From: an uncultured Sulfitobacter sp.
GTDB taxonomy: Bacteria; Pseudomonadota; Alphaproteobacteria; Rhodobacterales; Rhodobacteraceae
DNA length: 64,000 nucleotides
Direction of reading: 5' to 3'
NCBI GenBank assembly: GCA_937138475.1
Contig: CAKZPD010000016.1
Span: forward strand, 1-64,000
Positions within the stretch are counted from its first letter, which is position 1; each line of letters opens with the position of its first letter. Below, one piece after another: positions 1-9,346 of the stretch. The notes beneath the pieces were generated by a model, which saw nothing but the letters and a program-made list of their open reading frames with translations, ran no database searches and was not told the origin of the DNA. The translations under genes were made by a program, and so were the position numbers.

Positions 1-349
<349 letters not shown>

Positions 350-564
350 AAAAGCTGTTGCCAGCTTATCCTTGACGTTCGAACCTCTGCACATCGTCCT
401 ATAAGCCTTACTGAAACTTATAGAACAGTCTCTGTTTGATATGCTTCAGGTAACCAAAGTCACCGAAAGCCGCCAAACAGTGAAGCTGACACCACATCAT
501 CGGGATAAACCCTAGTGGCGCGATATACAGGAAGTTGATCCATCGAATGAACCAAACCGCCCAC

Positions 565-598
565 ATATCTCTTCAGATATTCATCAATGTCAAAGAGC
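565..598 (-). promoter_or_regulatory. rrn leader boxA-like antitermination site plus hairpin
   Basis: Minus strand 598-588 reads GCTCTTTGACA, close to the bacterial rRNA boxA consensus (TGCTCTTTAACA in E. coli). It is followed by a perfect stem ATATCT-GAAG-AGATAT at 580-565. Position in the leader between promoter and 16S fits a Nus-factor antitermination site. Assignment rests on motif and location only. Confidence 0.6.
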
Positions 599-749
599 GT
601 AGAGACAAAAGAAACAAAGTGCGCCCTAAACTTTCGGCGCGCCCCGCCTCGATTACCTCTGATTTTATCGTTCCGCCTCGTCTCTCAATCGTCTCCGATC
701 AGCCCGTCTGGCGCCCCGTTGCCGCATCACTGCGCCGCCGGTGAAGGGG

Positions 750-778
750 GTTCTACGGCCACCAACACAAACCCGCAA
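750..778 (-). promoter_or_regulatory. Probable rRNA operon promoter
   Basis: Minus strand shows TTGCGG (778-773), a 17-base spacer and TAGAAC (755-750), preceded by an A/T-rich block at about 780-850 that could act as an UP element. Transcription would start near 743 and give a leader of about 390 bases before 16S. Other promoters in the leader cannot be excluded. Confidence 0.6.
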
Positions 779-991
779 CCCCTTTTTGCAAAATACTCAA
801 ACTTTTTCAAAATCAATGAATAATGCCAATAAAATCAACGCATTAAACGAAAACACAGCCAGGCGATGATCACAGAAAACGGGGGACACCCCTATATCTT
901 GGGGTCGAATCTCGGCCCAGCGCTATTGGAAACAACAGATTGCCCTTGGGGGGCGCCAGAATCGCGGCGAATCCGGCGATGAACGGGCGAC

Positions 992-1636
992 TCAGCCCGG
1001 TTTGCCGGCCCGAACCAACTGCGGAAGCCGCAGCGCCAAGACAAACACCACCAAGCCGGCATAGATCAGCGCCTGCACATCATAGACCTTTTGAATCATC
1101 AGATAGTGCAGTCCGGCCAGCGCGATCACCGCATAGGCCAAACGGTGCAATTTGTGCCACAGCCCCCCCAGGCGCCGCAGCGCCCAACGGTTCGAGGTCA
1201 CAGCCAATGGCACAAGCAGAACAAAGCCCAACATCCCCACAGTAATATAGGGCCGCTTTACGATATCAGCACCGATGCGCCCCAGGCTGCCGATATCCAG
1301 CACCAGCCACACCAGAAGGTGCAAGCACACATAAGCAAAGGCGAGCAATCCGAGCGCCCGCCGAAACTTGAGCAAGCTGACCCCAGCCCAGCGCCGCAGC
1401 GGCGTGATCAGCAGCCCGGCGATCAGGAATTGCAGCGCATAGGTGCCAAGCGCATGTTCAAGGGCCTTTATCGGCTCTGGCCCCAAGGCGCCGCTTTGCG
1501 CGTTGATCAACAGCGTCGGCACAGGCAACAGCCCCGCGCCATAGATAACACCGGTGGGCAACCGCCGCGCCCCGGCGTTCAGCGCCGCGCGCCAGCCGGT
1601 CACCGTGATGCCGCGCATTGCCCCCTGCCCCGCCAT
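992..1636 (-). CDS. msrQ: MsrQ, haem-binding membrane subunit of methionine sulfoxide reductase
   Basis: A 214-residue polytopic inner-membrane protein of the ferric-reductase-like transmembrane family. It passes quinol electrons through b-type haem to the periplasmic MsrP. Several hydrophobic helices are evident; candidate haem-ligand histidines sit in LEHALGTYALQF, FAYVCLHLLVW and LWHKLHRLAYAVIALAGLHY. The start at 1636 (MAGQGAM) lies one base past the msrP stop; an upstream in-frame start would overlap msrP, and an internal ATG at 1618 is an alternative. It is translated directly behind msrP, the normal msrPQ order, so both are probably one transcript. Confidence 0.93.
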   Translation of the reverse strand: MAGQGAMRGITVTGWRAALNAGARRLPTGVIYGAGLLPVPTLLINAQSGALGPEPIKALEHALGTYALQFLIAGLLITPLRRWAGVSLLKFRRALGLLAFAYVCLHLLVWLVLDIGSLGRIGADIVKRPYITVGMLGFVLLVPLAVTSNRWALRRLGGLWHKLHRLAYAVIALAGLHYLMIQKVYDVQALIYAGLVVFVLALRLPQLVRAGKPG

Positions 1637-1637
1637 C

Positions 1638-2540
1638 TTAGAAATGCTTTTGCAGGTCCATGCCTGCATAAAGGCCCGCGACGTCTTCTTCATAGCCATT
1701 GAACATCAATGTCGGGGTGCGCCGGGCAAACAGCCCCTGACCGATGCGCCGCTCGGTCGCTTGGCTCCAACGGGGATGATCCACATTGGGGTTCACGTTG
1801 CTGTAAAAACCGTATTCGCGCGGATTGGCCAGCGCCCAGCTTGAGGGGGGTTCATCCTTGGTCAAGGTGATCCGCACGATGGATTTGATGGATTTGAACC
1901 CATACTTCCACGGCACCACCAACCGCAAAGGCGCGCCGTTTTGCTTTGGCATGGGTTTGCCATACAGACCCGTTGCCATCAGGGTCAAAGGATGCATCGC
2001 CTCGTCCAGGCGCAGCCCCTCAACATAGGGCCAGTCAAGGGTGCGAAAGCGTTGGCCGCGCATTTCCTCGGGGCGCAACAGGGTCTCAAACGCCACATAA
2101 CGTGCCTCGGGCAGCACCCCGGCCCAGGCCAGCATATCGGCCAGCTCAAACCCCATCCATGGCACGACCATCGACCAGGCCTCGACACAGCGGAACCGGT
2201 AAATCCGCTCTTCTTCGGTCATCTGGGCGACAATCTCTTGCACATCAAAGGTGCCCGGACGTTCCACCAATCCGTCAATGACAATCGGCCAAGGGGATGT
2301 GGTTAACGCCCCGGCGTATTTTGCCGGATCTGATTTGTCTGTGCCAAATTCATAAAAGTTGTTGTATTGGGTGATATCTTCCCAGGGGTTGGGCGCAAGC
2401 GTATCGGCGCCGGCGCCGTGCGGCAGGGTGCTGACAGCCGCGCCGGCAGCCAAGGCCCCCAGAATTGCGCGGCGGTTGAAAAAGATCTGTTGCGGCGTTG
2501 CGTCCCTTGGTTGCAGTGTGTTCTTCCAGCGATAGGCCAT
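1638..2540 (-). CDS. msrP: MsrP, periplasmic molybdopterin methionine sulfoxide reductase
   Basis: A 300-residue catalytic subunit (YedY family) that repairs oxidised methionine in periplasmic proteins with molybdenum cofactor. The N-terminus carries a twin-arginine export signal ([18 protein letters not shown], about residues 22-40), and the Mo-ligand cysteine is expected in [16 protein letters not shown] chose the ATG at 2540 because AGGAAGGGGG stands just upstream; the longer frame to 2591 lacks such a site and would put extra residues before the signal. It forms a two-gene unit with msrQ. Length and motifs are normal for the family. Confidence 0.95.
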   Translation of the reverse strand: MAYRWKNTLQPRDATPQQIFFNRRAILGALAAGAAVSTLPHGAGADTLAPNPWEDITQYNNFYEFGTDKSDPAKYAGALTTSPWPIVIDGLVERPGTFDVQEIVAQMTEEERIYRFRCVEAWSMVVPWMGFELADMLAWAGVLPEARYVAFETLLRPEEMRGQRFRTLDWPYVEGLRLDEAMHPLTLMATGLYGKPMPKQNGAPLRLVVPWKYGFKSIKSIVRITLTKDEPPSSWALANPREYGFYSNVNPNVDHPRWSQATERRIGQGLFARRTPTLMFNGYEEDVAGLYAGMDLQKHF

Positions 2541-2654
2541 TGGGTGCCCCCTTCCTGTTGTGGTCGAAAGGTAGGCGCGCGACCTAAGCATTCCAAAGCA
2601 ATTCGCCTCACAAATTCGGCAACGGGGTGAAACAAGGTCAACCGTCTGAAAACA

Positions 2655-2681
2655 CGGCCCCGACCACGCAGGCCGGGGCCG
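2655..2681 (-). terminator. Intrinsic terminator downstream of clpB
   Basis: An 8-base perfect stem CGGCCCCG / CGGGGCCG with an 11-base loop lies just after the clpB stop. On the minus strand it is followed by TGTTTTC, a short U-rich tail. It separates clpB from msrPQ. Confidence 0.7.
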
Positions 2682-2687
2682 CTTACA

Positions 2688-5306
2688 TCAATGCACCACC
2701 GCGTCGTTCGGGGGCATCCGGTTGGATGCAGCCACACGGTCTCCGATCAGCAGCCCATCCGCGCCGACGCCAACCGGGATATGCGCTCCGTCGCGAACAT
2801 CTCCGGCCAAGAGCATCTCGGCCAGTGGATCTTGCAAGGCGCGCTGCACCACCCGTTTGAGCGGACGCGCCCCAAAGACCGGGTCATACCCTTCGTCCGC
2901 CAACCACTTGCGCGCGGCCGGATCCAGATCAAGCGCGATCTTGCGGCCGGCCAAACGCTTTTGCAGCCGCGCAAGCTGAATATCGACGATCCCATCCATG
3001 TTTTCGCGGCTCAGCCGGTCAAAAATGATGGTTTCATCAAGACGGTTCAGGAACTCAGGCCGGAAATGCGCCCGCACCGCGTCCATCACTTCGCGCTTGG
3101 CGTCACCCGCATCCGATCCATCCGGAAGCTGGCTCAGGGCTTGGCTGCCAAGGTTGCTGGTCAGGATAATAAGCGTTTGCTTGAAATCCACCGTGCGCCC
3201 CTGTCCATCGGTCAACACGCCATCATCAAGCACCTGCAAAAGCACGTTAAAGACATCCGGATGGGCCTTCTCCACCTCGTCAAACAGGACCACCTGATAG
3301 GGCCGGCGGCGCACCGCCTCGGTCAACGAGCCGCCCTCGTCATAGCCGACATACCCCGGAGGCGCGCCAATCAACCGCGAAACCGCGTGCTTTTCCATGT
3401 ATTCAGACATGTCGATGCGCACCATGGCGTTATCATCATCGAAAAGAAATTCGGCCACGGCTTTGGTCAGCTCGGTCTTGCCGACCCCGGTTGGGCCCAA
3501 GAACAAGAAAGACCCCAACGGGCGGTTCTCATCATTAAGACCGGCCCGCGCACGTCGCACCGCGTTGGCCACCGCCCGCACCGCAGGTTTTTGGCCAATA
3601 ACACGGGTGTGCAGCTGATCTTCCATCCGAAGCAGCTTGTCCCGCTCTCCCTCCAGCATCTTGCCTGCGGGAATGCCGGTCCAGCGTTCGACCACGCTGG
3701 CGATCTGTTCGGGGCGCACCGCCTCTTCGACCATGATGCCGCCTTCCTCATGGCTTTCGGCGACCTCAAGCTGTTTCTCAAGCTGGGGGATGACGCCGTA
3801 TGACAGCTCACCCGCTTTGGCCAGATTGCCTTCACGTTTGGCAATCTCAAGGTCCGCTCGGGCATGATCCAGCTTTTCCTTGATATCGCGCGCGCCGGCC
3901 AGCTTGTCCCGATCCGCCTGCCACCGGGCGGTCAGCTCGGCGCTTTTTTCTTGCAGGTTGGCCAAATCCTTTTCCAAAACCTGCAAACGGTCTTTGCTGG
4001 CCGTATCGTCCTCAAGCCGCAGCGCCTCGGCCTCGATTTGCATTTGCAGGATCGCGCGATCCATCGCGTCCAGCTCTTCTGGTTTGCTGTCAACTTCCAT
4101 ACGCAGCCGCGATGCCGCTTCGTCCATCAGGTCGATGGCCTTGTCCGGCAAGAACCGATCAGTGATATACCGATGGCTTAGGGTTGCGGCCGCCACCAGC
4201 GCGGCATCCGAAATCCGAACCCCGTGGTGCAGCTCGTATTTTTCTTTGATGCCACGCAGAATGCTGACCGTGTCTTCGACCGTTGGCTCAAGCACCATCA
4301 CCGGCTGAAAGCGCCGGGCCAGCGCCGCATCCTTTTCCACATATTTGCGGTATTCATCCAGCGTGGTCGCACCGACACAGTGCAGCTCGCCTCGCGCAAG
4401 CGCCGGTTTGATCAGGTTGGCGGCATCCATGGCGCCGTCGGCTTTGCCCGCCCCGACCAGGGTGTGCATCTCGTCAATGAACAAAACCACCTCGCCGGCG
4501 GCCTGGGTGACTTCGGTCAAGACCGCCTTCAGACGTTCTTCGAATTCGCCCCGGTATTTGGCCCCGGCGATCAGCGCCCCCATATCCAGCGCCAGCAGCC
4601 GCTTGTTGCGCAGCGATTCCGGCACATCGCCATTGATGATCCGCAAGGCCAGGCCTTCGGCAATCGCGGTTTTCCCCACGCCCGGCTCACCGATCAACAC
4701 CGGGTTGTTCTTGGTCCGACGGCTTAGCACCTGAATGGCACGGCGGATTTCCTCGTCCCGGCCAATGATCGGGTCAATCTTGCCCGCTTTCGCGGCGGCG
4801 GTCAGGTCATGGGCGTATTTCTTCAGCGCGTCATAGCCGTCTTCGGCGCTTGCCGTATCGGCGGTGCGCCCCTTGCGAATGTCGTTGATGGCGCCATTCA
4901 ACCCCTGCGCTGACACTTTCCCGGCGTCCAACGCCTCTTTTGCGGCGGATTTGACCATGCACAGCGCCATCAAAAGCCGCTCAACCGGCACAAAGCTGTC
5001 TCCGGCTTTTTTGGCCAAGGCTTCGGCCTCGATGATCACTTTTTGTGTGGCATTATCCAGATAGACCTGCGCGGCATCACCCGACACCTTGGGGATTTTG
5101 CCAAGGCTTATATCCATCACTTCGCGCACCCGCGCCGGCTGCCCGCCCGCGGCAGCAATAAGATTGCTGGCCAGCCCTTGGTCATCATCCAACAACGCCT
5201 TCAAGATATGCTCGGGGGCAAGCCGCTGATGGCTTTCGCGGGTGGCAATTGTTTGTGCGGCCTGAATAAATCCGCGCGACCGCTCCGTGAACTTGGTCAA
5301 GTCCAT
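2688..5306 (-). CDS. clpB: ClpB, ATP-dependent disaggregase chaperone
   Basis: An 872-residue cytoplasmic Hsp100 chaperone that works with DnaK to pull apart aggregated proteins. In order: N-terminal repeat domain (residues 1-150), first AAA+ domain with Walker A GEPGVGKT and Walker [10 protein letters not shown], the long coiled-coil middle domain (about 410-530, rich in Glu/Lys/Leu), and the second AAA+ domain with GPTGVGKT and the Clp signature near [11 protein letters not shown]. Full length for the family. The start [10 protein letters not shown] is the usual ClpB start and has GAAGGAGAG upstream. A heat-shock type promoter is seen at 5391-5418. Confidence 0.98.
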   Translation of the reverse strand: MDLTKFTERSRGFIQAAQTIATRESHQRLAPEHILKALLDDDQGLASNLIAAAGGQPARVREVMDISLGKIPKVSGDAAQVYLDNATQKVIIEAEALAKKAGDSFVPVERLLMALCMVKSAAKEALDAGKVSAQGLNGAINDIRKGRTADTASAEDGYDALKKYAHDLTAAAKAGKIDPIIGRDEEIRRAIQVLSRRTKNNPVLIGEPGVGKTAIAEGLALRIINGDVPESLRNKRLLALDMGALIAGAKYRGEFEERLKAVLTEVTQAAGEVVLFIDEMHTLVGAGKADGAMDAANLIKPALARGELHCVGATTLDEYRKYVEKDAALARRFQPVMVLEPTVEDTVSILRGIKEKYELHHGVRISDAALVAAATLSHRYITDRFLPDKAIDLMDEAASRLRMEVDSKPEELDAMDRAILQMQIEAEALRLEDDTASKDRLQVLEKDLANLQEKSAELTARWQADRDKLAGARDIKEKLDHARADLEIAKREGNLAKAGELSYGVIPQLEKQLEVAESHEEGGIMVEEAVRPEQIASVVERWTGIPAGKMLEGERDKLLRMEDQLHTRVIGQKPAVRAVANAVRRARAGLNDENRPLGSFLFLGPTGVGKTELTKAVAEFLFDDDNAMVRIDMSEYMEKHAVSRLIGAPPGYVGYDEGGSLTEAVRRRPYQVVLFDEVEKAHPDVFNVLLQVLDDGVLTDGQGRTVDFKQTLIILTSNLGSQALSQLPDGSDAGDAKREVMDAVRAHFRPEFLNRLDETIIFDRLSRENMDGIVDIQLARLQKRLAGRKIALDLDPAARKWLADEGYDPVFGARPLKRVVQRALQDPLAEMLLAGDVRDGAHIPVGVGADGLLIGDRVAASNRMPPNDAVVH

Positions 5307-5390
5307 GGTGTTCTCTCCTTCTTGTTAAGCGCCCGTCGCTTGCCACGCCCGGCTATGCGGCACGTTGGCTGTCTTGGGCCTTGGGTGTTT

Positions 5391-5418
5391 ATTTGGGCAC
5401 TGTGCGTCCGGCTTCAAG
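5391..5418 (-). promoter_or_regulatory. RpoH (heat-shock sigma) type promoter of clpB
   Basis: Minus strand reads CTTGAAG (5418-5412), 14 bases, then CCCAAAT (5397-5391), close to the sigma-32 class consensus CTTGAAA / CCCATNT. The position about 85 bases before the clpB start and the identity of the gene support it. Confidence 0.6.
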
Positions 5419-5552
5419 ACCTTCGCACCGTTTACAATGGTCATATATCACAGGCCCTGCGTCCGCGCCCTGACCCAGATCAAGCTTTGCCCTTCATTGC
5501 GCCGCAAAAACCGGCTAGAGCATCCGGGCGCAGACAAAATAAGGAAGATAAG

Positions 5553-6242
5553 ATGTCAGATGACCGTTTAATCGTGGCCTTGGATGTCCCCCATGCCATC
5601 GCAGCCCTTGAGCTGACGCAAAAGCTGGGCGATGCCGTCAGCTTTTATAAAATCGGTCTGGGCATGCTGACCGGCGGCGGGCTGGGCCTTGCCAATGAGC
5701 TCAAGCAGGAACACGGCAAGCGCATCTTTTTGGACATGAAGCTGTTTGACATTGGCGCCACAGTCGAGGCCGCGGTGCGGGGGCTGGCGCAGTTCGATCT
5801 TGATTTCCTGACCGTCCACGGCGATCCGCATGTGGTCGAGGCCGCAAAGCAAGGTGCAGCAGGGTCCGCCACAAAAATCCTGGCCGTAACGGTTTTGACC
5901 TCGCTGGATCGCAGCGATCTGGACAAATGCCTTCTGCGCCCCGGAGATCTGGCCGATTTGGTCTCAATGCGCGCCGGAAATGCCTTTGCTGCCGGGGCAG
6001 ACGGGGTCATTGCCTCGCCGCAAGAGGCGGCGATGATCCGCGCCCTGCCCGAGGCGCAAGGCAAGCTGATCGTCACGCCCGGCGTGCGGCCGGCCGGCGC
6101 AGCACTTGGCGACCAGAAACGGGTCGCGACCCCGGCACAGGCCATCGCGGACGGCGCCGATCACATCGTCGTCGGGCGGCCAATCTGGACAGCTCAGGAC
6201 CCGGCCGCTGCGGCCCGCGCTGTTTTATCCGAATTATTATAG
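5553..6242 (+). CDS. pyrF: Orotidine 5'-phosphate decarboxylase
   Basis: A 229-residue cytoplasmic enzyme for the last step of UMP synthesis: decarboxylation of OMP. The family motif FLDMKLFDIGAT supplies the Asp-x-Lys-x-x-Asp catalytic array, and the C-terminal phosphate-binding region appears as VTPGVRP and ADHIVVGRPIW. An open frame continues upstream to 5043, but ATG 5553 has AAGGAAGATAAG directly before it and begins the normal domain (MSDDRLIVALDVP). It is divergent from clpB and followed by a probable sRNA gene. Confidence 0.96.
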   Translation: MSDDRLIVALDVPHAIAALELTQKLGDAVSFYKIGLGMLTGGGLGLANELKQEHGKRIFLDMKLFDIGATVEAAVRGLAQFDLDFLTVHGDPHVVEAAKQGAAGSATKILAVTVLTSLDRSDLDKCLLRPGDLADLVSMRAGNAFAAGADGVIASPQEAAMIRALPEAQGKLIVTPGVRPAGAALGDQKRVATPAQAIADGADHIVVGRPIWTAQDPAAAARAVLSELL

Positions 6243-6315
6243 TAATAATGTCACAGTCTGCGTGAAAAAGGCCACGTATCTGCGGGATTTCATGCAAGGT
6301 ATGGAATTCATGACT

Positions 6316-6343
6316 TTGCGAATTCCCGTTTGAGTGGTATGAC
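6316..6343 (+). promoter_or_regulatory. Probable promoter of the sRNA behind pyrF
   Basis: TTGCGA (6316-6321), 16 bases, TATGAC (6338-6343). The expected start at about 6349 coincides with the base of the first sRNA stem. A perfect inverted repeat GGAATTC / GAATTCC (6303-6309 and 6320-6326) overlaps the -35 box and could be an operator. Confidence 0.5.
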
Positions 6344-6347
6344 TTTA

Positions 6348-6428
6348 GGAAGGTGATACTCCCTGACGGACCGCCTCTTCCTGAGGTTCGTTTCCTCCCC
6401 CCGGCTAATTTAGGCGGGGGGTTTTTAG
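6348..6428 (+). ncRNA. Candidate small regulatory RNA, resembles suhB/MmgR (alpha-r8) class
   Basis: About 80 bases between pyrF and dinB with no open frame but strong RNA architecture. A first stem AGGAAG (about 6348) / CTTCCT (6376-6381) is followed by an unpaired pyrimidine-rich stretch GAGGTTCGTTTCCTCC, then a terminator hairpin CCCCCCG / CGGGGGG with a T run. The exposed TTTCCTCC is complementary to Shine-Dalgarno sequences, as expected for an Hfq-dependent sRNA that blocks translation. A promoter with correct spacing lies immediately upstream. Assignment to the alphaproteobacterial suhB/MmgR family is from memory of that architecture and is not tested. Confidence 0.6.
6397..6427 (+). 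terminator. Intrinsic terminator of the sRNA
   Basis: Stem CCCCCCG (6397-6403) and CGGGGGG (6415-6421), 11-base loop, followed by TTTTT. Confidence 0.85.
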
Positions 6429-6566
6429 TAAAAAGATCATCCTTTTCGCCATGCCCCCGCCAGCACGCCCAGACGCCAAGGCCCGGCTGCTGTCCTGCGT
6501 TTCACGATGTTCAAATCGCGTCAGGCAGGGTATTCTGCCGACCCAAGCAACAGCGCGTTCCCCATC

Positions 6567-7820
6567 ATGCCCGCCATCTGCAAAGACTGTATCGCCCAGT
6601 TTGACCCCGCGCCGCGGTGCCCCGGTTGCGGCAGCCCGCGCGTCGTCGCCCACCCCGAGCTTTTCTCGCTGTCGATTGCCCATATGGATTGCGATGCGTT
6701 CTATGCCTCGGTCGAAAAGCGTGACAATCCGGCGCTGCGCGACAAGCCGGTGATTATCGGCGGGGGCCGGCGCGGCGTTGTTTCGACGGCCTGCTATATC
6801 GCGCGAATTCGCGGGGTACGTTCGGCGATGCCGATGTTCAAAGCCCTGGCCCTGTGCCCCGAAGCGGTGGTGATCGCACCGCGCATGGCCGCCTATGGCG
6901 AAGCTTCGCGGGCCATCAAGGCGATGATGCAAACGCTAACGCCCGACATTGAACCCCTGTCGCTGGACGAAGCCTTCCTGGATCTGAACGGCACCCAGCG
7001 TCTGCATGGCGCGCCCCCGGCGGTGTTGCTGGCCCGCCTGATCAAACGTATGAAAGACGAATTGGGGCTGACCGGATCCATCGGCCTAAGCCACAATAAA
7101 TTCTTGGCAAAGATCGCTTCGGATCTGGACAAACCCCGTGGCTTTTCGGTGATCGGCCAGGCCGAAACCCAGGCCTTTCTGAACGACAAGCCCGTGCGGA
7201 TGATCTGGGGGGTTGGTGCATCGGGGCAGAACGCCCTGAACGCTGCTGGCATTCAGACATTCGCAGATTTGCGGCGCTGGGACCGCAAAGACCTGATCAA
7301 CCGCTTTGGTCCGCAGGGCGATCGGCTGTGGCATCTGGCCCGCGGCGAAGATTACCGCAAGGTCTCGGCCCATATGCCGATGAAGTCGATCTCGAATGAG
7401 ACCACATTCGACCAAGACACCAGCGACATCGAAACCCTGGACGGGCATTTGTGGCGGATGGCCCTGAAGGTGGCCGACCGGGCAAAAGCAAAATCATTGG
7501 CCGGGCGGGTTGTGGTGCTTAAGCTCAAGCGCGCCAATCATGCGGGGCTGTCGCGGCGCACCACCCTGCACAGCGCCACGCAACTGGCCGATACGATCTA
7601 TCGCACAGCCCGTCCGCTTTTGGATGGGGCAAAAGACCAAGGCCCGTTTCGCCTGATCGGCTGCGGCATCACCGATTTGCACCCCGAATCCCACGCCGGT
7701 CACGAAGCCGACCTTCTGGATCCCGGCGCCGAAAAACGCGCCAAGGCCGAACGCGCCGCCGATCAGATCAAGGCACGTTTTGGCCAGGATGCGATCATCA
7801 AGGGGCGGGCATTGCGCTAG
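6567..7820 (+). CDS. dinB: DinB, Y-family DNA polymerase IV with N-terminal Cys4 motif
   Basis: A 417-residue error-prone translesion polymerase. The palm motifs IAHMDCDAFYASVE and PLSLDEAFLDL carry the catalytic acidic residues; SIGLSHNKFLAKIASD and the little-finger region follow. Unlike E. coli DinB (351 residues) it begins with a short four-cysteine module (Cys5, Cys8, Cys18, Cys21) that looks like a zinc knuckle before the palm. I chose ATG 6567, since the first cysteines follow it directly; the frame extends to 6507 with less protein-like sequence. It stands alone, convergent with the next gene. Confidence 0.94.
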   Translation: MPAICKDCIAQFDPAPRCPGCGSPRVVAHPELFSLSIAHMDCDAFYASVEKRDNPALRDKPVIIGGGRRGVVSTACYIARIRGVRSAMPMFKALALCPEAVVIAPRMAAYGEASRAIKAMMQTLTPDIEPLSLDEAFLDLNGTQRLHGAPPAVLLARLIKRMKDELGLTGSIGLSHNKFLAKIASDLDKPRGFSVIGQAETQAFLNDKPVRMIWGVGASGQNALNAAGIQTFADLRRWDRKDLINRFGPQGDRLWHLARGEDYRKVSAHMPMKSISNETTFDQDTSDIETLDGHLWRMALKVADRAKAKSLAGRVVVLKLKRANHAGLSRRTTLHSATQLADTIYRTARPLLDGAKDQGPFRLIGCGITDLHPESHAGHEADLLDPGAEKRAKAERAADQIKARFGQDAIIKGRALR

Positions 7821-7837
7821 GGCCAAACGCCAGGGCG

Positions 7838-8698
7838 CTATTCCGCTGCCAAAGGCATTTGCACCGGCCCGATCCGCGCGATGTCCTTGATTGCCACGCT
7901 CAGCGCCTGTTGCACCGCGGCGAAATCGGCGTTTGGGGCAATCGTGGCCTCGTCCATATAAAGCGATCTGTCGATCTCGACCTGAACGGCATGTTGGCGC
8001 CGTGACGGTCGGCCATAGCTTTGCGTGATAAAGGCCCCGGCAAAGGGCGTGTTGCGCGCAACGATGAACCCGGCGGCGGTAAAGGCTGTCTCGATTTGAT
8101 CAACGATCTCGGCGCCGCAGGTCGCGCCGAACCGATCCCCCAACACGATGTGCGGCGCCGGCATTCCGCCCCGCGCCATACCGTCGATGGCCTCGTGTGG
8201 CATGGAATGGCAATCAATCAACACCGATTGGCCATGGCGGCGGTGGGTGCGATCCAGCAACAGCTGCAACATGTTGTGATAGGGAATCCAGTAATCATCA
8301 ATCCGCGCCTGCGCTTCGGTCAGGGTCAGCTTTCCGCGATAGATCGCGCGGCCATTGGCCACCACGCGCGGAATCACCCCCAACCCCGAGGCAACGCGCG
8401 GGTTGTGCCCTTGGCGACGCACGCCCTGAATCAGGGCCGGGTCCAGTTCATCCGTGCTGCGGTTCAGATCGACAAAGGCGCGCGGAACATCGGCACACAG
8501 CAACATCGCCCCATGCTGGGAGGCGGCTTCGAACAACCGATCGACAAACGCATCCTCTGATGACCGGATGGCGCGGCGATCCAAAACGCTACGCTGCAAA
8601 AAAGAATCACCGTAATTCCGGCCGCTGTGCGGCGACGCAAAAACCACACAAGATCGGTGTTTTTCGGGGTATTTGACGTGATAGGCGCTTGGGGTCAT
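7838..8698 (-). CDS. N-formylglutamate amidohydrolase family protein
   Basis: A 286-residue hydrolase of the HutG/N-formylglutamate deformylase family, which splits N-formylglutamate to formate and glutamate, usually in histidine breakdown. Seen are the family motifs FASPHSGRNY near the start, VPRAFVDLNR and VLIDCHSMP with candidate metal-binding His/Asp. The start was set at 8698 (MTPSAYHVKY), since AAAGGA lies 6 bases before it; an ATG two codons upstream is too close to that site. No other hut genes are nearby, so the substrate may be a different formyl-amino acid. Confidence 0.85.
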   Translation of the reverse strand: MTPSAYHVKYPEKHRSCVVFASPHSGRNYGDSFLQRSVLDRRAIRSSEDAFVDRLFEAASQHGAMLLCADVPRAFVDLNRSTDELDPALIQGVRRQGHNPRVASGLGVIPRVVANGRAIYRGKLTLTEAQARIDDYWIPYHNMLQLLLDRTHRRHGQSVLIDCHSMPHEAIDGMARGGMPAPHIVLGDRFGATCGAEIVDQIETAFTAAGFIVARNTPFAGAFITQSYGRPSRRQHAVQVEIDRSLYMDEATIAPNADFAAVQQALSVAIKDIARIGPVQMPLAAE

Positions 8699-8751
8699 CG
8701 ACATTCCTTTGAAACCGATCATAACGCATCCATTCACTTTACCAAAAGCCC

Positions 8752-8780
8752 TTGATCCCCCCTGCGACTCCTTTTATAGA
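8752..8780 (+). promoter_or_regulatory. Promoter of tRNA-Val
   Basis: TTGATC (8752-8757), 17 bases, TATAGA (8775-8780), about 70 bases before the mature tRNA. A GC-rich inverted repeat GGCGCG / CGCGCC follows in the leader. Confidence 0.6.
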
Positions 8781-8849
8781 CCCGCTACCGGCGCGATCTG
8801 TTCGCGCCCCGTTTTGTTTTGGGGCAAAGACAGAAAGCGTGAACATAGG

Positions 8850-8924
8850 GGGTGATTAGCTCAGCGGTAGAGCACTTCGTTGACATCGAAGGGGTCACTG
8901 GTTCGATCCCAGTATCGCCCACCA
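8850..8924 (+). tRNA. tRNA-Val(GAC)
   Basis: A 75-base cloverleaf: acceptor GGGTGAT paired with ATCGCCC (one G-U), D arm GCTC...GAGC, anticodon arm CTTCG-TTGACAT-CGAAG with anticodon GAC, T arm CTGG-TTCGATC-CCAG, and encoded CCA end at 8922-8924. Confidence 0.97.
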
Positions 8925-9007
8925 CCTATTCACTGGTCTTGCGGACGTCCGCCAAGATCACCCGCAACCCAAGGCGCTGGCCCGCGCCACGACAAAGGAG
9001 ACCGACC

Positions 9008-9133
9008 ATGAAGGTTCGCAATTCGCTCCGCTCGCTCAAGAACCGGCACCGTGATTGCCGTGTTGTGCGTCGCAAAGGCCGCGTTTACGTGATCAACAAA
9101 ACGCAGCGCCGGTTCAAAGCCCGCCAAGGCTGA
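9008..9133 (+). CDS. rpmJ: Ribosomal protein bL36
   Basis: A 41-residue, very basic protein of the large ribosomal subunit ([17 protein letters not shown]...). This is the long, cysteine-poor form: only one cysteine is present, so the Zn ribbon of classical L36 is missing, as in many alphaproteobacteria. AAAGGAG stands 9 bases upstream of the ATG. It has its own terminator and lies alone behind tRNA-Val. Confidence 0.97.
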   Translation: MKVRNSLRSLKNRHRDCRVVRRKGRVYVINKTQRRFKARQG

Positions 9134-9160
9134 ACCACGCAAGCAAGCAACGTTTCAAAA

Positions 9161-9185
9161 CCGCCCCGATTTGGGGCGGTTTTTT
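9161..9185 (+). terminator. Intrinsic terminator of rpmJ
   Basis: Stem CCGCCCC / GGGGCGG (9161-9167, 9173-9179) with a run of T at 9180-9185. Confidence 0.9.
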
Positions 9186-9346
9186 CGTTTGCAGCCCTTT
9201 GATTTGCGGCGATGGGTAAACCTGTGGCTGACCCGGTGATTTGCCCCTTGCGCAGCGATCGGCCCCGCAAAGACCGCGAAAGACCTTGCCCCCGGCGCCA
9301 CGAAGGTTAGCTTTCGCAGCAGCATCCCAACACAAGCGAGAGCAAG

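Larger units (their letters stand above)
350..991. other. rRNA operon leader and promoter region, no protein gene
   Basis: This 640-base gap between the 16S 5' end and the msrQ stop holds the rRNA leader (about 350-743), a boxA-like antitermination site, a promoter and an A/T-rich upstream block at about 780-850. The few open frames here have no protein-like composition and overlap the leader; I do not call any of them. Confidence 0.75.

Noticed and set aside
1091..1702. Long plus-strand open frames opposite msrQ
   Set aside because: Antisense shadow of msrQ caused by high GC; proline/glutamine/histidine-rich sequence with no domain.
2691..3803. 370-codon plus-strand frame opposite clpB
   Set aside because: Mirror frame of clpB; clpB has full domain structure and ribosome site.
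5043..5552. N-terminal extension of pyrF
   Set aside because: The frame is open but crosses the clpB start and its promoter; pyrF begins at 5553 with a good ribosome site.
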